A program made the translations under genes and the position numbers. Below are positions 62,680 to 64,000 of a DNA stretch of 64,000 nucleotides, in pieces. Below the pieces are notes generated by a model that ran no database searches, had not been told where the DNA came from, and saw only the letters and a program-made list of their open reading frames with translations. The DNA comes from Cupriavidus sp. AU9028. Lineage in GTDB: Bacteria; Pseudomonadota; Gammaproteobacteria; Burkholderiales; Burkholderiaceae. The stretch's first letter is position 1; every line of letters starts with the position of its first letter. The DNA lies in contig NZ_JAIMCG010000016.1 of the NCBI RefSeq assembly GCF_019795295.1, forward strand, positions 1-64,000, read 5' to 3'.

Positions 62680-62772
62680 GGACACCGGACACCGCGATAC
62701 CAATTGGCTTTGCGGTCGGTTTTCCAGGATTGGTCGCACTGAGGACATGTGTAAAGCGGACACACCGGACAC
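62680..62772. repeat. GGACA direct-repeat cluster
   Basis: GGACA occurs five times. Longer units are duplicated: CACTGAGGACA at 62674-62684 and 62737-62747; ACACCGGACAC at 62682-62692 and 62762-62772. Spacing of the two pairs is 63 and 80 bp. It could be a centromere (parC) for ParM/R or an iteron-type origin. Confidence 0.55.
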
Positions 62773-62970
62773 ATGACCCCCCATCCCCACACACGCCCGA
62801 CAGCAAGCTGCGGGGTAGGCGAGCGCTGGTACCCGATACACCGCGGTACAGATGCCGCTACCTGAGGGGCGGGACGTAGGTTGCTTCACGCAATCGGACG
62901 ATCTGAAACCATGACGAACGGTGAGCGCGACCGTACAAAAACAGCGCAACGAGAGTTACGCGGGTGGCGT

Positions 62971-62992
62971 CGGCAGGTGCATGCACCTGCCG
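62971..62992. repeat. 22-bp perfect palindrome
   Basis: CGGCAGGTGCA followed without a loop by its exact reverse complement. It lies 262 bp upstream of the right-edge recombinase gene. Without a spacer it is better suited to protein binding or a recombination site than to a terminator. Confidence 0.8.
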
Positions 62993-63253
62993 TCGTTCAT
63001 GTCGGGGGAGCGATTCTCCTCGACGACCGGGTAGCCCGGCTGGACACGCGAAGGTGCGTTGTGCCATGTCGGGACAGTCATGCACGGATCTTCCACGTGA
63101 GGGCTGACCAGCCAATGGATCGCTAAAGGTCGGGAAGGCAGGACCATTGCCGATGGATAAACGGCAAAGAGGGGCAGGAGCGATTGAGTGCGCAACGGGG
63201 GGCACGCCGATCGACGTCGCTGCCGAATCATGGAACACACGGCGGAGGAGGGA

Positions 63254-64000
63254 ATGCGACAGGCAGCGGTTTTTGATGTCCGGGGGATGCTAGAGAGGTA
63301 TGACTTGCCCGTCAGGATGAAGGCTGAGCTGGCCACGGTCCTGGCTGACAATCTGAAGAGGATCCTCAGCCAAACACGAGTGAGCCTCAAGAGCGCGTCT
63401 ATCAAAACACAGGAGCGACGGATGTACACCGTCTGCCGCTCGCTCGCGGAACTGCGCGAGATCGGACTCATGATCGAAAGCCCATACTCACTGCGCCACA
63501 AGCACCTGCGGGCGCTGGTGGAGAAATGGGTCGCCGCTGGCCAGGGCGGCGGGACGATCGAGAACAAGCTCAGCCACCTCAAGGCGTTCTGTCGGTGGCT
63601 CGGCAAGCATGATCTTGTGCGCCCGCTAGGCGAGTACATCGATCGGCGTGCCAACGGCTTGGTACGGTCGTATGTGACATCGGTCGACAAGTCCTGGGAA
63701 GGGAATGGAGTGGATGCTGTAGAGGTGATCGAACGGATCGGCCGGGAGCATCCTCGCGTAGCGGTACAGCTGAAGCTGCAGGCTGCGTTCGGCCTGAGGA
63801 TCGAAGAGAGCTTCTCCCTCAAGGTCCTGAGCGCTCTCCGGAACCTCGACACGCTACACGTGGTCGACGGGACCAAGGGAGGGCGCAAGCGTGACGTTCC
63901 AGTGCGATTGCAGCTTGCGGTTCTGGAGGAAGCCGCGCGGCTGGTGGATCCGGTGAGCGGATCAACAACACCGTCGACCTACTCAATAGCAAGGTGGCGC
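63254..64000 (+). CDS. Tyrosine recombinase, N-terminal part (cut by window edge)
   Basis: An open frame of 249 codons from ATG 63254, preceded by GGAGGAGGGA. It starts MRQAAVFDVRGMLERYDLPV and shows an N-terminal SAM-like core-binding domain (LRALVEKWVAAGQGGGTIEN then KLSHLKAFCRWLGKHDLV). The catalytic domain begins with Arg in LQAAFGLRIEESFSL and Lys in VDGTKGGRKRDVPV. The HxxR and Tyr parts lie beyond base 64000. The layout resembles the Integrase_1 group of element-borne recombinases. It is a second recombinase, distinct from the 17 kb one. Confidence 0.82.
   Translation, partial: MRQAAVFDVRGMLERYDLPVRMKAELATVLADNLKRILSQTRVSLKSASIKTQERRMYTVCRSLAELREIGLMIESPYSLRHKHLRALVEKWVAAGQGGGTIENKLSHLKAFCRWLGKHDLVRPLGEYIDRRANGLVRSYVTSVDKSWEGNGVDAVEVIERIGREHPRVAVQLKLQAAFGLRIEESFSLKVLSALRNLDTLHVVDGTKGGRKRDVPVRLQLAVLEEAARLVDPVSGSTTPSTYSIARWR

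Larger units (their letters stand above)
62583..63253. other. Repeat-rich intergenic region before the right-edge recombinase
   Basis: No gene is firmly supported. It contains a terminator-like hairpin (62620-62646), GGACA repeats (62680-62772) and a 22-bp palindrome (62971-62992). A frame 62911-63126 (MTNGERDRTKTAQRELRGWR...) and the opposite-strand frame over 62956-63888 are both probably non-coding, the latter because it lies antisense to the recombinase gene. Confidence 0.5.

Noticed and set aside
62680-62772. CRISPR array
   Set aside because: Repeats are short (5-11 bp), irregularly spaced, and no cas gene is present.
62956-63888. Long minus-strand frame of 310 codons
   Set aside because: It lies antisense to the recombinase gene starting at 63254, which has recombinase motifs and a strong Shine-Dalgarno; the minus frame is Ser/Arg/Pro-rich without motifs.

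Overview
The window reads as part of a large conjugative plasmid, or plasmid-like integrative element, from a high-GC beta-proteobacterium. Gene content and protein style (MerR/CueR copper module, MexF-like RND pump, MobH relaxase, R64-like thin pilus genes) suggest Burkholderiaceae such as Ralstonia or Cupriavidus; this is an inference from family resemblance. No rRNA, tRNA or CRISPR array was seen.

Layout. (1) 1-13.6 kb is a metal and drug efflux island. On the minus strand it has a truncated glutaredoxin, a two-repeat DUF305 protein, an outer-membrane factor, an RND permease, a membrane fusion protein, a cation diffusion facilitator and an ArsR regulator. On the plus strand it has a Cu(I) P-type ATPase, CueR and a [2Fe-2S] ferredoxin, followed by a minus-strand CopZ chaperone. 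CueR-type promoters stand before copA and copZ and an ArsR/SmtB-type palindrome before the CDF gene. (2) 13.6-15.8 kb is decayed DNA holding a multiply frameshifted Asp/Glu racemase pseudogene and a 44-bp hairpin palindrome. (3) 15.8-19.2 kb holds an HNH endonuclease with a tandem N-terminal domain, translationally coupled to a 710-residue tyrosine recombinase. (4) 19.2-24.8 kb is the replication and partition core: Rep, ParB, ParA and a UvrD-like helicase. The rep leader appears to be overlapped by an antisense RNA and to end in an attenuator. (5) 25-36.5 kb (minus) carries transfer genes: DUF4400 protein, TraD coupling ATPase, MobH-type relaxase, and VirB6, B5, B4, B3, B2 and B11. (6) 36.8-52 kb (plus) carries VirB8, B9 and B10, two lytic transglycosylases (one with a nuclease-like N-terminus), a VirB9/TcpQ hybrid, and a type IVb pilus operon (PilL, N, P, O, Q, R, S, M, V). 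(7) 52-56 kb (minus) has a CAP lipoprotein and a coupled three-gene operon: coiled-coil protein, a protein that looks like FlhD fused to FlhC, and a zinc-ribbon membrane protein. (8) 56.4-60.6 kb (plus) is a hairpin-punctuated block with SSB and a zinc-finger/Toprim primase. (9) 60.6-62.2 kb is a ParM-type actin with its partner. (10) 62.6-64 kb has short direct repeats, a 22-bp perfect palindrome and a second tyrosine recombinase cut by the right edge.

How the parts may work together: Rep with antisense control, ParAB and ParM/R maintain the element. The relaxase, TraD and VirB system transfer it, the thin pilus assists mating, and SSB/primase serve the transferred strand. The FlhD-FlhC-like fusion is the best candidate for the transfer master activator, by analogy with SetCD of SXT and AcaCD of IncA/C plasmids, which are separate FlhC and FlhD homologues. 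The fusion and the antisense/attenuator region are the most interesting findings.
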